A DNA stretch of 64,000 nucleotides, from contig JAVHNS010000010.1 in assembly GCA_036872755.1 (NCBI GenBank), forward strand, positions 434,001 to 498,000. The letters are read 5' to 3'. The position numbers and the translations under genes are program-made. Of this stretch, positions 45,682-59,459 are shown piece by piece. The notes under the pieces were generated by a model, which was not told the origin of the DNA, did no database searches, and saw nothing but the letters and a program-made list of their open reading frames with translations. Source of the stretch: Orbilia blumenaviensis (lineage: Eukaryota; Ascomycota; Orbiliomycetes; Orbiliales; Orbiliaceae). Within the stretch, counting starts at the first letter, position 1. The number at the start of each line of letters is the position of its first letter.

Positions 45682-47048
45682 CCCTTCTCCTCAATTTGAA
45701 TCCAAATTTAACAGCGACTCCTAAGATCTGGATCCTGTGAAACAACACCACCTCTTCCAGCTTCTTCCGCTCACAAAAAAAAGGGCTCGTCACGTTTCTC
45801 CCGAAACGTTCAGCTTTTTGTTCTTTGCTGTTTTGAAATATCACACACACAGACGTCGGAGGAAAGCTAAGACAGGAGCGCTGTAAGGTGGTACAAAACG
45901 ACCCGGCCAGAACCAGTATATGCTTCTATCTCTTTGTTTTTTTGCCTCCCCCTCTTCTCAGCTCGAAACCAACAAAAAATGTCCGACCTAACGCAAAACC
46001 AGAATCCGATGGGCACAAAGCCACGGCAGAATGGATAAGACAGTCAGGAAGAGGGGGACAGGGCCAAAACAAAATTGACGGAAAAAAGGGCGAATCCGAG
46101 CAGAAAATTAAAAGCTGTTGTTTCTGTTCTGCAGCAACACTTTCAGGAGTTTGCGGCCGTTTCCAACAAATCAATACAGTAACAGGCTGGCCTGGGTTGA
46201 AAACACACCCAAAAGAAAACAAAAGAACTCTATCTCCGGATATCTCCAGAGCGGACCTCGGGAAAAGGGCCAGAAAATAGCTTGGTCAGTTCAGTCTGGA
46301 CTGCCAGCTGGCTATCCGTCGGTAGAGACTGCTGTGGGATTTACCGATGCATGAATTTCATGATATTTTCGGATGGAGGAAATAACGTTACTGGCCGATG
46401 TCCAGCGGTTCCAGCTCAGTCCGGGAAGTTGGATTCCGGTTTTGAACATTTTGTGTTGGCAAGTGTGGGGGACGTGCAGCCCTCGCTTATAGCCGCTTTA
46501 GGCGCATATTCTCAGCCACACGCCTAAAATTCTTGAATTGAGCCACATATCCAAAAATATTGTTCATCAGCCACACAATTGCTTTTCAGTACTGAAGATA
46601 CCTAGGTACATACCCAGTAGGCATATCGAAATACACAATAATCTGGGGCTATTTCCCTCTGGATGATATCGCATGGAGATATTATCATGTGGTTCTTCAA
46701 AGCTACTGGCCCACTAGTCAGTTTCCAAGCCTGCTGGTCGTTCTTGGCACGTAGGGAACTCACAGCTCTCCACATCCACGCGACTCGGAGCGTTACTCGT
46801 CTTTCCAACGTCGCGACTGCCAGAAACAACACCAACAGGACGCCAACAACAGATAGTGGCTGGGGGTGCATGCTCGCTTTTTATACGTCTCCTCATCTAT
46901 CGAAATCTCATGATGTAAAAATTGACATGTAGCGACCTCCACTACCTACCTACCACGACCGTCCTGACATCAAAGCACACATGATAGCTCAATAGAAAAG
47001 GGAGGAGCTACACAAACTTATAGAAACGAGAATAAGAAAAAAAAAGAC
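45682..47048. other. Divergent spacer (DUF7704 / SOS7)
   Basis: Promoter region for both genes. No credible gene. The ORFs inside start at non-ATG codons or overlap out of frame. Confidence 0.5.
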
Positions 47049-48052
47049 ATGCCTCCGAAATCCAAAGAACCACCACGCCAACAGGTCTCAGACGCTAAGA
47101 CGCCCGAGGAACTCATCAAGCTCCTTGCAAAGTCCCAAAAGGAGCCTCTATCGATCCTTAAAATCCTCAAAGAAGCCCAGCAGCGTGATGGCGCTGACTC
47201 TTCCCAGTCGAGTGCGATCTTGGAAGCCGAGTTAACCAGCTACAAGGTGTATATTCCCTGGCCTATTCTATACTATATCACACATAGTTGAGTGTTATAT
47301 ATCAGTAAACTAATTCGTATGTACGTAAAACAGGAATACTTTTCCAAACTCCGCTTTCAATACCTCGAACAAGTCACCAAAGAGCGTTTCCTGAACGCCA
47401 TCACAGCCGACATCCCCGAGCTAGTCGAGCCCGAAGAGATCGAACGGCTGGAAATTAAGGTCGCCCAGCAGAAAGAAGGTCTTCGGAAATGCAAAGACGA
47501 AGTCAACGCTATCAATGCCGAGATTTCGAAGCTTGGGAAGAAAGTCTGCGATGGTGCGTTCCCTACTAGCTATATCCAGTTAGCCATGAGGAACAATTAT
47601 ACTAACATTGATATTGATATATTATAGAATATGCCTCTCTAAAATCTACCACAACCCATCTCCTCTCTCTCCCACCTACAATAACATCCCTAGAATCTGA
47701 AGTCGCCTCCCTCCTCCACTTCTCCCCCGAATCCGCAGACCCGACAACTGACCCGGACCTCCACCTCCCTCTCCGCGAAACTCTCCACCGTCTCCAAGCA
47801 ACGGACACAGAGATAATACAACTTCAACGCCAAATCGACGCCGCGAACAGGAATATAACGGCAAAGAATAGGAGAATAGAGGTTTTGGATCGGGAGTTGA
47901 AACCGCTGGAAGCGAATGCCGAGGCTGTTAGTGCCAATGCCGAGGAAAGCAGACGGCGGAGAGAGGAGGAGAGACAGAGGGGATTGGCGAATAGGGAGAA
48001 TGTCGGGAAGTGGTATGGGACTGTCGAGGGGGTGCTGAAGGAGTTGGAGTAA
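47049..48052 (+). CDS. sos7: Kinetochore protein Sos7
   Basis: Three exons: 47049-47246, 47334-47553 and 47628-48052, 280 residues. After a basic N terminus (MPPKSKEPPRQQ) it has ELIKLLAKSQKEPLSILKIL, then the conserved EYFSKLRFQYLEQVTKERFL. Coiled coils follow: IERLEIKVAQQKEGLRKCKD and RRIEVLDRELKPLEANAEAV. The YFSKLRFQYLEQVTKE block is the signature of the Sos7 coiled-coil domain. Sos7 binds Spc7/Knl1 and helps hold the outer kinetochore together at mitosis. Length is normal. The third exon is joined at a codon split by intron 2 (GAT G|AA). Confidence 0.87.
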
Positions 48053-48459
48053 TAGTTGCCTTCCTTCTTTCCTTCCTTCCTCTAGCTGGTGTTTTATGTT
48101 TTCGTGTGCATTTGCGGGCGTTTCCTGGTTGTTTTAAAGCAAGTAAGAACGAAAGGTAGTATGAAGGTATATTCATCATCATCAATTGATCAATCTACCC
48201 ACTCCCATCTAAAACTCTAAAAATACATAATCGTGAAGTATAATAGCTAGCCTACAGTTCCATTGATTAAAAAAATCATATAGAGAAAAGAGACGCAATA
48301 AAGACTCAACGCCAAACGAATGACGAAAAGCGAAATTTCCAGTGGAAAAGGTGCCACAGAAGAAAACAAAAGAAGAAGAAGAAGAAAACCGCTTCACCAG
48401 GCTCTGAAGAATAACTGATAAAATAAACCGCCCCCATATCCACCTGACTCGAGGTTTGG
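48053..48459. other. Convergent 3' spacer
   Basis: Lies between the SOS7 and pantothenate kinase stop codons; includes a CTTCCTTCC run at 48060-48082. No gene. Confidence 0.6.
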
Positions 48460-50299
48460 CTAACCAAAGCTGCTCCTCCTCCTGCCCCAGTCCCTCGGCT
48501 GCCGCCTCAAGAATGCCCCGACGGCACCAAGGTACCCTTCATGTCGTAAGAAATATGCCTGCTTGTCTCCCTTAGACCAGAACTTGATCGCATAAGCCAG
48601 CGTATTCATCGTCTGCCTGTGACCTCTGATAAACGAGCCACCGAAGTATATCCTGCCGAGATTATGGTGTTGCGCTTGGAGGTAGGATATCTGACCGATG
48701 TTGTTACTAGATGACCAAATTGCAAAATTAGCGGATGGTACTCCCCCAAAATGAAAGTCTAATTGTCCGAGGTGCTTTATAATACCTTATAGCATAAAGT
48801 AGGCTCCTACTAATATCCTCTGGTTTGAAGTTCTGCGTTCTCTCGCCCTTTACTGTCTCAGTCTTAGGTTCGGCCGCAACCTTCGCTTCTCCATTAACCT
48901 TCACTTTCTCCTCTTCCTCCTCGTCATCCACAATAGCACTCCCACTTGAATCCTCATTACTTGCCCCATTAACCTTACTCTCAACCGGGTCCTCAATATT
49001 CTTCTTAAACACCTTCCCAAACGTACTCGCAATCGTCGTACTCTTCAACCCAATCCTTCCATAATCTGTCCCATAAATATCGCCAACCAACATGTCGACG
49101 CTAGTATTATCGCCTTTGTCCGCCAGCTGCAGCATCTCATCAAACGACTTTGCACCCGTTAATAGCGACAGAAGACCCCATAGTGTGCCACCGCCAAGGG
49201 ATGTGCCGCCTATGCGTTCAAACTTTTGAGGGCCCGAGACTTTGATCATGCTGACTCCTGAGCCGATGTTTACCAGCTATTCGAAAGGACATCGTTAGCC
49301 TCTTCTGTGGTATTATAAGTAGCGCGGTGTAAAGAAACTCACCAGATAAGGATAAATATCCCCCTCGTCCCCCGGCTCCACAAACCGCATCCCCTCCTCA
49401 TCACTGTACACAAAAACCTCCTCAGGAATTTCCTTTAAAAAGAAATCCAACCCAACAATTAAACACTCCATCTCGTCTTCTTTGTAAACCGTAACCCCAT
49501 CCAACGCCTCGCTAATTTTTTCATAGTACTTATGCGCTCCACCTCCAGTCGCCATAACACACAAATCAGAAGGCCGTCCACGTTTTCCGCCGACATTTTG
49601 AGGGTTTGAAAGTAAGGAGCGTTTATGACCGTTTATGAGAATGCCCATGTAGGAGATTACATCGTCGATATTGTCGGTTTCAAAGTTTGTGAAGTTTAGA
49701 CGGCCGCCTGTTGTGTGTGGGTCGCGGGTGAAGTAGACGAGTTTGGCGAGGGAGCCACCGATCTAAAAACAAAATAATATCAATTTTTAAATTAGTATTC
49801 ATTCCTTTCTTCTTATTTGCACAATATGTACTATTTTGTAGGTGAATGGAGGACTCACGTCAACAGCAATATGCGAAACCTCACTACTATGATGCGGTAA
49901 TCGGATATCATTCGTCCCACTTGGTTTTAAAGCCTTAGGCGGCGATCCAGCTTCCTCATCGACTATAAATGCGCCGGAGACATTGATTCTAATTGTGCCT
50001 GTAAATTCACAATATCCAAGTTAGCCCTCCAAATCCATGCGCCGCATTTTCGAATAGAGAACAAAGATATATATGTAGTTGCGTTTATGGGTGGGTTATA
50101 TACCGGGATGAACGATCGTAGAGTCGATATTTGTGTTTTTGCGGGCTCGGCCAGCGAGAGGGCGGGACAATGGGGGGTCCGTTATTGCTTCCATAGTATA
50201 GCTCCCTAGACTATAGCTATCGAAGTAAGTTTTGGAAGTCTGCGTCGATGTCGAGGTTGCAGTAGTAGTAGCAGAGGTGGTGGTAGTGGTATATATCAT
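48460..50299 (-). CDS. CAB1: Pantothenate kinase (type II eukaryotic)
   Basis: Five exons: 50299-50104, 49998-49859, 49762-49343, 49276-48786 and 48706-48460, 497 residues. Motifs of eukaryotic Pan[19 protein letters not shown] ([14 protein letters not shown]), [93 protein letters not shown] and [15 protein letters not shown]. It catalyses the first step of coenzyme A synthesis. An acidic insert (residues about 360-400, with a [12 protein letters not shown] run) is fungal. The N-terminal 35 residues are an unusual Thr/Ser run ([19 protein letters not shown]); the next Met (residue 36) is an alternative start. Confidence 0.94.
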
Positions 50300-51840
50300 C
50301 TAAGAGATCGCCGCCGTAGCTACCATATATTAGTTAGCTGGCCAGCGTCTCTTAATCCACCCTAGCCTTTATAAGCCGAGATTGGTCGGTAATGCAATGT
50401 ATAAAAGAGTTGATGAGGCTCTCGGGCGCCAGTTGGGAGAGTTAAAGGAAAACACGGGGAAGCCCGCACGACCCGAGTTGAACCTCTCGAGTTTAGAGCA
50501 TGCGAGCAGTTTATTTTAGTAAGCAGCGCAAGTTTCACAACAGGAATACAAAAAAAGAAAATAATGATTGAAAAAAGACTCGAATTCTAGAATCGCATAA
50601 ACCATACCTGTTCTACTTCTTTCCTTTAAAAATTTGTCTTTCTTAACGGCGGCGACGGCGGTTATGAAGTTACAAAAAGGAAGGAGCGCTGTGCCAATTA
50701 ATTGGGTTGTAGTTGTATCCGAAGTCCCGACCTTCTCTGATAAGTTTGTCGTTGAAACAGAGTTTCCCAGAACAAGAACCACCAAAAAAAAAAAAAAGAG
50801 GCTTCTTAAGAGGAAAGAAAAGAAAAAAGGCTAAGACGCGGGGGAGGATAAATTATATAAATACTACTTCATATAAATCTATAATCCTAGTCTACCATAT
50901 AGAAAAAAAGTCGAAGAGAAAAAAGAAGAACAAAAGAGTCGGGCGAACGGAGAGGTTAAGAGTACTCCGCAAATAAGATAAGTATAATGTAATAGAATTC
51001 AAGTAGTAATGCCTTCTACCTATCGATATCTACCTTTAGCGCTGATATCCGTCAAATGTTAGAGTAAAAAGGGCGTATCAGGAAGTACGGGGTATATCTT
51101 GACCCCATTAATCCCCAATGCACATACTTGTTTATATATCACAAAAATTGGCCCGATATGTGTGCGGGTTACATGCATCCCGTATTTATATCCGAAAGGA
51201 ACCAAACAGACCTAGTCTGGGATCTGGGTCCCGTCTCTCGATTTTTTCAACCAGAAAATTTCTGGCGTGGGCCGAATCAGAACCGAGGGACCGAATGTTG
51301 CCGGTTGAGAAAAAAAAGGATAACTTGACGGCCCCCCCGCCTGGAGTTTAGTTTTAGCTGGTGCTAGCTAGTTCGAGTCGGAGGGAAGAGTCGTTGAGTG
51401 CAAACAAGCGATCTAGTGACCCACGCTGTTTCGGTCGCCCACCCACGAACGACCCCCCTGCGACTATGACGCTGATGGCTACAGGATGACCTGCATTATT
51501 CAACCCACGCCCCTCACTCCCCTCCTTCCCATCCCCCATGGGCGAATCCTATGCATGCATAATTGGGGGGGTTATCCATGCCCGCAGTGGATATTACCAA
51601 TCCTTTTGCTCGGATTTTCTCGCCGAAAGAACCCCGAGAAAAATACCACACATTCAACACTTATCATGAATTCTATATTTAATTCATCTCGCAGAATTGT
51701 ATTTTTTTTTCATATTCGTTCATTGGTGACCCGAGGATTCGATCAAAGTGCAATCCAAAAGTAAAACTCGTGCCAAAGGTAATATAGTAAGTACCGGATA
51801 AGTACTCGATACTTCAGCGGGGGAGTACTCAAAATAAACA
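50300..51840. other. Spacer between CAB1 and REV3
   Basis: About 1.5 kb: promoter side of CAB1 and 3' side of REV3. AT-rich with A runs (50784-50830). No supported gene. Confidence 0.5.
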
Positions 51841-54800
51841 CTACCAATCCCACCCACTCAACGCCTGCAGATGCTTGACAAAAGGCTCAACCGCCGCACG
51901 CTCCGCCTTTAAATTCGTATCATTCCTAGCTCTGCTGTAAAATACCGGACAATCCTTCGAATCACACCCAACTTCTTCACCCATGCTAACCTCAGCACAG
52001 CTTCTGCAGATTTTTCTAAGCCCCTCGCTCTTCTTCTCCATCTTTGTGATCCGTGATTTTAGCGTATAGAGCGACCCATCGATATCGTCTAAACACCCTT
52101 CACAGATACCCTTTTCGGTGTCCTTTGCGTAGCAGACAATGCATGCAGAGCCTTTCATGAATGATTCAATTGTATGTCTTCGTCTCTGCTGCTGTTGTCC
52201 CTGTTGTTGCTGTTCATCACCTAGTAAATTCGGCTCCGTGATCCTGCGTAGCCTTTGGATCTTTGGCATTTCGTCATACCACCCCCTCACATTCGCGCCC
52301 ACAAGGTTGAATATCCTCTCCAACGGCGGTATCAAGTTCTTTGATATGTAATACTCAGCATCGAGTCGATTCTGGCTGTTTTCCAACAATTCCTCGGGTG
52401 GAACGCACCGATCCGCCAACCGGGCGCCCGGCGCCCCGGATATAACCACATAAGGAACTCGTTCTCCATACTGCGGTTCAGCTCTATGGTCCTCCAGCAT
52501 CTTTTTGGCAGATATCAGCGCTCCGGGAGGTAACATCCCCTTCTCACTGTAAGTCCCCAACCTAACCTCCTTTGCAAAGCAAAAATCCTGTATCGATACC
52601 TTCTCCGCCATGATCTTCGTACACTGCCGCTGAAAAAACTGCTTAACCTGCGATAAATCACTTGTCCTAAACAAAGTTTTCAACGCTGCTTCTTCAATCT
52701 TTTGTTCCGCGGGCGTTCCGTCTCTTCGCACGGTTTCTATACCCTTCGCGTCGAAATCCGGGGTAGTTTGGGATTTATTCTCGTATTTGTAACCGACGTA
52801 CCGTTTTTTGGCGAGGAGGACGCATGGGAGGTACACCTTTTCGAACTTTAGCTTGATAGGTCGTGGGTTTGCGTCTGTTACCGTTCGCGCGATGTCTGCG
52901 CCGATATCAAATGCTTCATCTTTTGTCCTTCCTGGTAGATAAACGAACAGACTATCCGTATCACCATACACAACTTCCGCACCCCACCGCTCAGTGGCAT
53001 GAATTATCTCAATCGCTTTCTCCAAAGTCTCACGTCCAGTTTGGACAATACTATCCGCGATCTCAGCGCATGGCATACGTCCTGAGAATGAGGCAGAAGT
53101 ATACCCATATGTCACGTTCGCTATCAACTTCAACGCCAATTGTCGGTTATTCAACAACGCTTGAAGCATTTTATCTTGTTTATCCTTCTTCATGCCTTCT
53201 TTTACCATGACTCTCGTCTCTAGGATCTCTCCTAACATTTTTGCGAGTAGTGATTTCCTAACCTCGGGTTTGACATACATCATTCCGTTTGGAGCGATGT
53301 TGATCTGCGAGCGCATGAGCTCTAGTAGCCCGGTTTGGCGTTGATACTCTGTAAACCCAAGTTTATTTGCACCGCCTTTCCACTGCACAATCCTCCCAAG
53401 GCAGGTGGAATAGCAGTAATTAAACGCAATCATAACGGAAGGGTAAAGACTCTGAAAATCAAGCACCAAAACCGGCGACGTATAAAAACTGCTTTGAGGC
53501 TCCATAACCAATGGAATACACTCTAGCGCGTTCTGACTACCAACTTGTTTCCGGCTCGGGGATATAAGCACGAAGTTTTCTGGCTTTGCGATTCGAAACA
53601 TTAGAGATTCGACTTTAAACTGTGATCCTCGACTGAACACGCTGAAGAAGTCGACGCCGAGAAGGCGGGCTTGCTCAGATGTTCGCATTACCAGCTCTTG
53701 GGCGTCGAGGAGTTCCAAGTCGGCTTTCACGCGGTTTAGAAAATACTTGATCACCCTTGCCCAAGCATTAACCCTCTCACCGCTATACCACCTCGTCAAA
53801 TCTTGATAAGAATAGTGTGGCACCCTCCGGCCTAGTAAATGAAACACCACATCTTCCATCGTATATTGCAAAAGATTCAATTCCCCTCTCATGACCCTCC
53901 ATATATTTATCAAATGCCTTCCTGTAACTCTAATGCTAGAGGTGTGCGTAAACCCCCACCTGTCCGCTTCCTTTCCAAATCTTCCATGAGACTGGACTTT
54001 CACACGTGATAGTTCGTCGGGGAGGTTGAAGTCATATTTCTGTCGTGCGCGCTCGATGAGGTATCCCCATGACGAATTATGGACTTCATAGCCGGTGATG
54101 ATATCTGGGTCTAGTTCTCTTACGATCCTAACAAGGGATAACAATAAATCCAGCTCAGAACTTTCGCGGTCCACTTCCACCCGAACTAGTTTTCGAATTT
54201 TATCAGCTTCAAATTCTGATTCAGAAAGTAAAAGAGCTCCAGTGTGAAGTCCTTCCTGAAGCCCCTGGCTTGCTTGCTCAGCATCAGTAGATCGAAAGGA
54301 ATAAAACATTATCGCTACTTCATCCTCCGCTGGATCTGGTAAAAGTGTGCCACGAGTGTTTACGTGGATTTCAAGGCTCATGATGGACATATGCTGAACT
54401 TCGTGAGCTATGCTTTTTGATTTCTTCTTTTGTGAGAATTTGGTGCCGTGCTTGTTACGTTGTGTCGGTGGGTCTATCTGTGATGCATACCCCTGAGGAG
54501 GAGGCACCACGGGGGTCTGAGAGTTTTCTATAATAGTGGTGTATTTTAACTCTTCTTCTTCTGCAAGCCATTGTTCTACTGATGCAAGTGAGGGAGGAGG
54601 TTTGGCGAATTCCCATACTTTTATGAATGTTCGTTTTGGAGGTAGCCTTCTAGGCTTGCTATTGGAGGACGAGATGTCGAGGCCGTCTGGATTGAAAGGG
54701 GGAAGGTAGTTGACAGTGTTAGATTGCAGTCGGAATTCCTTGCCTGCGTATTCGCGGGGGCGGTCTGGGACGTCCTTTTCGTTGCTGTAGTAGGCGTCTT

Positions 54801-57075
54801 GGTAGATCATATGGGGGAGAGAGAAGTCATCCATCGACTCTATTAAGTCTATGGTGGAAGGTGGAGTGGCATTATAACAGACTAATTGCCCGCGAGATGG
54901 GAATGTGACATTTAGTTCTGTGATTAGGGAGGCAGTCTGGGAAGTCTGTGTTTCAGTGGCGCTCTTGTTGAATGACGTTTTAGAGAAGCTGAGGAGTTTG
55001 GATTGTGATTGAGAGGAGCGGAGGAAGTTGTCTTCCTTCCCGTCTTTGACCACCGGGAAGGACGATTTTATTCCTTTAAGAGTCGAGGCTTTAGAGTTAT
55101 GCGAGCGGTGAGTGTTTTGCGAAGAACCGTCGAATGATTGGGAGTTTTGTGACGGTATTAAGAGGGGCTGCGAAGGCTGCGAGCTAGGGGTGCTGTTCTT
55201 GCGCGGGCTGAACATTGCCTCGACTATCGCCCTCTTACTGGGTGTTAGAGGGAAGTCCTGAGGAGGCTGAGATTTCCTGGGGCTTTGGGATACCCGGGTC
55301 TGATTGGAGAAGAGAATTTTCCCAGCTGGTTTTGCGGTGCGGATATCATATTCACCATTGTCAAGCACTCGAATTCTGAGAGGTCTTGGTTCGCCGTTGA
55401 CATGGATGCCTCCATTATTGTCTTTTGAAGGCGGCCTGACAGTACTGAACATATCCTCTGGTATTTCAAAGTCGTGCTGCGAATATGTCCATAGCAAAGA
55501 CGGACGTAGGACACCGAACTGCTCGAGGTCTTCCATAGATATGATGGCCTGAGATATGTCTTCTAGATTTTGTATATTCTCAAGTTTCTCTAGTGCTGTG
55601 TCGTCCATCAAACCGTCATTCTTGTCTGGAGCATCTTCATCTTCTGTTGGCTCCTCATCCTCATCCTCATCCTCATCCTTGTCTCCAAGTTCATTAGGAT
55701 TAACAGGTTCCGCCTGAGTAGCGCGGAATATACCTTCCTCGTCAACGTCCACACTTTCTTCGCTCTTCCACCCGTCGACTGAGATATTCAAACTGTCGCC
55801 GTACGTTTGACTCTCATAGAAATCCTCCACTGTTTCCATGGTAGTTTTGATCCCGTCCCCTAAAGGGTCGTTCTCGACGAATCCGTGCCATTGAATATCT
55901 CTCCCAGTAGCCCTCGCATTTTCAGCATCAATAATCTGTTCAACCCTTTCCCTATACTCTTCTTCATGCACCCACCCTCCGTGAACCTTCCTTGTTGCCG
56001 CCGAAAATTGCTGCCCAAAAGACTCGACGCTGATATCCTTCAACCCTCTCCTACGTGCCTCGTCCCTCCATAGCTCCGCCATACTCGGCACAAGTTTCTT
56101 ATCCCCCGGTATTGGATTCCAAAGCTCCAAAAAGTCATGGTGTAAATCCCTCGGTTCGAGGTCCAATCGGTTAAGGATATCCGAGACTCGGATATCAATT
56201 TCTAGCGAACAATGCGATATTCTTGGGAATTCGACATCGTCTAGCATATCGGCTGTCTTAACCGTAGATGTGTTCCACAAGTGTATTTCCCCAGCTTCTT
56301 CTTCACTTGGGACGGGTTGGCGGAAATAAACCTTCGAACAATTGATGTACCCACACCCATAGAGGTTGTAATCTATCATCCATTGTGGGATATACTGTAA
56401 ATGTGCTTCATAAGGTTGGAATTGTTTTTTTAGAATCGCACCAGAGCGGAGAAGGTCCGAGACTCTAGTCGTTATAGATGGGTTTAAGAGATAGATCTTG
56501 AGATAATAGGTCCAACCGACATGGAATCCGAAGAAAGGGACGCCCTTGCAGAGAGTTATGCGTGCGATGAACACGTTTTTGGGGTCGTGGGCGTTTCGAC
56601 GGTATATTTTGCAGAGAGCATGGTCGAGTGACGCATGTAGGCGGTAGATGTATGACCCAACTGTAATATCATATAGTAAATAGAATAATTTTATGCATTA
56701 GCAATTCCGGTTCCTCGACTATTGATTGATTGACCAATCACATATATTACAAAAATGAAAGTAATCATACATGATATAAATTTAAGATCAATTCGAGTGA
56801 TTAAAATAAATATAAGACTTACCGTCATCTTGAGCAAGACTGCCCTCATACTCGACGTAGAGATAGGGAAAGGCGCCGTGGATGTGGGCGCAAACCTTCT
56901 GGCCGGTTTCTGTGGCGCCAAAGACGCGCAGAATCGGCAGCGTCGCCTTCACTTTCTGACCTGGCGGGGTGGGCTTGCTGAGGATAACGGGGTAATCCAG
57001 GCTAGAGGGATGGGCCTGGTAGCTATCGACGTTGTTGAGCCGCAGCCGGAAAGCGGCTCTGCTGTTCTCTTCCAT
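51841..57075 (-). CDS. REV3: DNA polymerase zeta catalytic subunit Rev3
   Basis: Two exons: 57075-56823 and 56660-51841, 1690 residues. The start at 57075 (MEENSRAAFRLRLNNVDSYQ) is the first ATG and begins the B-family N-terminal domain, continuing across the intron as VGSYIYRLHASLDHALCKIY. The middle 700 residues are disordered. The exonuclease-like domain has DIITGYEVHNSSWGYLIERA, lacking proofreading residues as in other Rev3. Polymerase motif A is LDFQSLYPSVM (about residue 1152), motif B is LIANVTYGYTSASFSGRMPC, and motif C is YGDTDSLFVY (about 1322). The C terminus has two Cys clusters: CIVCYAKDTEKGICEGC and CRSC...C-x4-C, the latter a 4Fe-4S site that binds accessory subunits. It carries out translesion synthesis with Rev7, Pol31 and Pol32. 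Confidence 0.97.
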
Positions 57076-57722
57076 CTTCACATATTAAGTGGAGTGTGTA
57101 ATATGTGATATTGAAGTTGTACTTTGAAGCAATGAAGGTCAAGATACATCGAACTCTATGCAAGTAGTTTGGAGGTATTAGTCATCATCAGCAGGTCTGG
57201 CACAGCAATATGGGGAAGGACGTGAGGGTTTGTCCCAGTCAGGTGACTTGATTTTCCATTCTGGTCATTCAAATAAGCAAAACATTCCAGAATTGGCAAA
57301 CGCTAGTCTAAATGTAGTAATTTACGATTGGCCAAAAGCTTTTGTGTTGCCACAATAGAGCGGAGTTTTGTGTTGTCTAATGTAGTTTTGTGTTGTCTCG
57401 ATGACCCATAATTTTCTTGACCTCGACATCTCAGACTTCCTCTCTTCTTCATCTTCTTTCATCTCCTTCACCACCAACAATCTCTTGCCACACAATCATC
57501 ATCCTCTCCATCACGGATATCGACAGATCTATTTATTTTCTCCCCTCTTTCTTCCTTTCACTATCGTTGTCACGATTGTCATTGCTCCCTGCTCTCTTGA
57601 TTTGAGGGTCATAGCTTTCTTTCTCTTTCTCCTGTGTGGTTCCGTTGCTCGCTATTTCGCTAGCTTCATCCGTCCCTCCACGCAGTCATTCCAAGAATAC
57701 TTCTCCCTTCTATCCCTTCGCG
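57076..57722. promoter_or_regulatory. Divergent promoter, REV3 / telobox Myb gene
   Basis: About 0.65 kb shared by two divergent genes. It contains a direct repeat of a TTTGTGTTGT element at 57341-57350 (one mismatch), 57367-57376 and 57387-57396. A C/T-rich leader precedes the Myb gene start. Confidence 0.55.
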
Positions 57723-59459
57723 ATGTCATCGCCTGCGTGGTCATCTGATCTGGATGATTTGTTCGATGAGAGATTCCTTGAAGGTTCCCCGCCACCATTG
57801 GCAGATGAAAATGTAAGTCTACTTCCAATCTTCATCAGCTTCATTCAATGCACCATCCCCCTCTTCCTTCTCTCCGACACCAGCGCCTGTAGTAGTCTCT
57901 TTTCCATATCTCCTGTATACCTTCTGTTTCACCTTCAATTGGATAATCACGTCCCTTCCTCCTCATCCAACTCCCTCCTGTATGCCTTTTTCTTCTTCCA
58001 TGCTTCTCCCCACCCTCCAATTGACACGTCTTTCATCTTTTATATCCCAATTGCGCACTATTTGGTATTTCTCTCAATTGTACCATCGCTAACGTATATC
58101 TGGATGATTAGACTTCATCTAACAATGCCTATTCCCCTATTGAGCAGTCCGCCTCGGATAGTGTTGCTTCGGTGACGAGGTCCTCCGACCTCCTGCTCCC
58201 TGTTCCGCCTGCACAGATTTATCAACCCACAACCATAATACGCAATCTCCACTTCCCAGTCCTGGCTCCTGTTTCGGCTCCTACTGCTCTTCCCGATTCA
58301 GCTGTCTCTCCGAGCGCTGACGACGGGCCTCCAAAACGGAAGAACAAACCGCGTCGGAATTGGGAACGAGAAGAGACGATACGCCTCGTTAAAGGTGTCG
58401 AGAAACATGGCATTGGTGCCTGGGCAAAGATTCACGCCGACGAAGAGTAAGTGTGATTAATCCTACACACACACGCATATTCCCTACATACCTTATGCTG
58501 ACATGTGAAATATAGATTCGATCTGTCGCATCGGAAGCCTTGGGACCTGAAGGACAGGTTCAGAACGATGTGGCCCACCGAGTACAAAGATCACGACGGC
58601 TTATCCTTTTTCCAGTTGGACGTCGACGCTGCTGCCGATTTAAAGAAGAAGATGCGCAAGAAGACGAAGAGGAGAGGGAAGGAGCGTGTAGCGGAGGAGG
58701 AGGGCCCTAGTGCTTCCGGAGCAAGGACAGCAACTGGTCGCCGCAAGGTCACGAAGAGGAAAGGTACGGAGTGGAGCGCCGATGAGGAGGCTGATCTGAT
58801 GACAGCTTTCGAACGAGTAAGTTTATCCTTAGTCTGCGTTACTTACCTCTCATGAATTCCGCTAACAATAATGTTCTTTCTAGCACGGAAGAATTTGGAG
58901 GACATGGGCGGCTGACCGCGGATTCGCCTTTCATGGCCGTTCGATCAGTGACATACAACAGCGGTTCTCCGAACTCTACCCCGAGCTCGCGAATTGGCGC
59001 CCGGCTAGCCTCTCGAGACCATTGACGGAGTCCTCAGACCAGGCAACGGCGTTTGAGAGGGGCCTCCACAATGGGTTTGGAACCCAGGGGGTGACCTGGT
59101 TGCAGGCTCAAAGGATCTCGGCTCTGACGAGCCAGTCGCCATCTCTCTCGCCCAATGATGGCACTCCTGGCGCTGGTGGCATTGTGCACCCACCGGCACA
59201 GGAGGTAGGTGCCCCGAGGCCGGACACCTACACGCCTGAGGGCATTGTCGGCCAGGACCTAGGATTTCCATCCCCAATCGCCGCCCTCTCACCAGCCAAC
59301 CCTGCCCAGGAAACAGCGGGGTGGGGAATCCAAACTCCCCCCATGAGTTTTTCGGAGCTCGCTGCAACCTTGCAGCTGTTCACCCCTCCCGCCCCTCTCC
59401 CCGCCGACGGCCCATGCGATGTACGAGGGCAGATGCTGGAAGCTCCGCCAGTGGTCTAG
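57723..59459 (+). CDS. Double-Myb telobox protein (Tay1/Teb1-like)
   Basis: Four exons: 57723-57812, 58112-58446, 58516-58816 and 58884-59459, 433 residues to a TAG. The first Myb domain reads RRNWEREETIRLVKGVEKHG, IGAWAKIHADEEFDLSHRKP, WDLKDRFRTMWP. The WDLKDRFR in helix 3 is a telobox (VDLKDKxR) variant, the mark of telomere-repeat binding proteins. A second Myb domain reads TEWSADEEADLMTAFERHGR, IWRTWAADRGFAFHGRSISD, IQQRFSELYPE. Two Myb domains with a telobox in the first occur in fungal Tay1/Teb1-type proteins, which bind TTAGGG-type repeats at telomeres or in promoters. The remaining C terminus is Pro/Ser/Gly-rich. The frame continues open for 109 more codons after the TAG (see findings). 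Nuclear DNA binding is well supported; telomere binding is inference. Confidence 0.82.
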
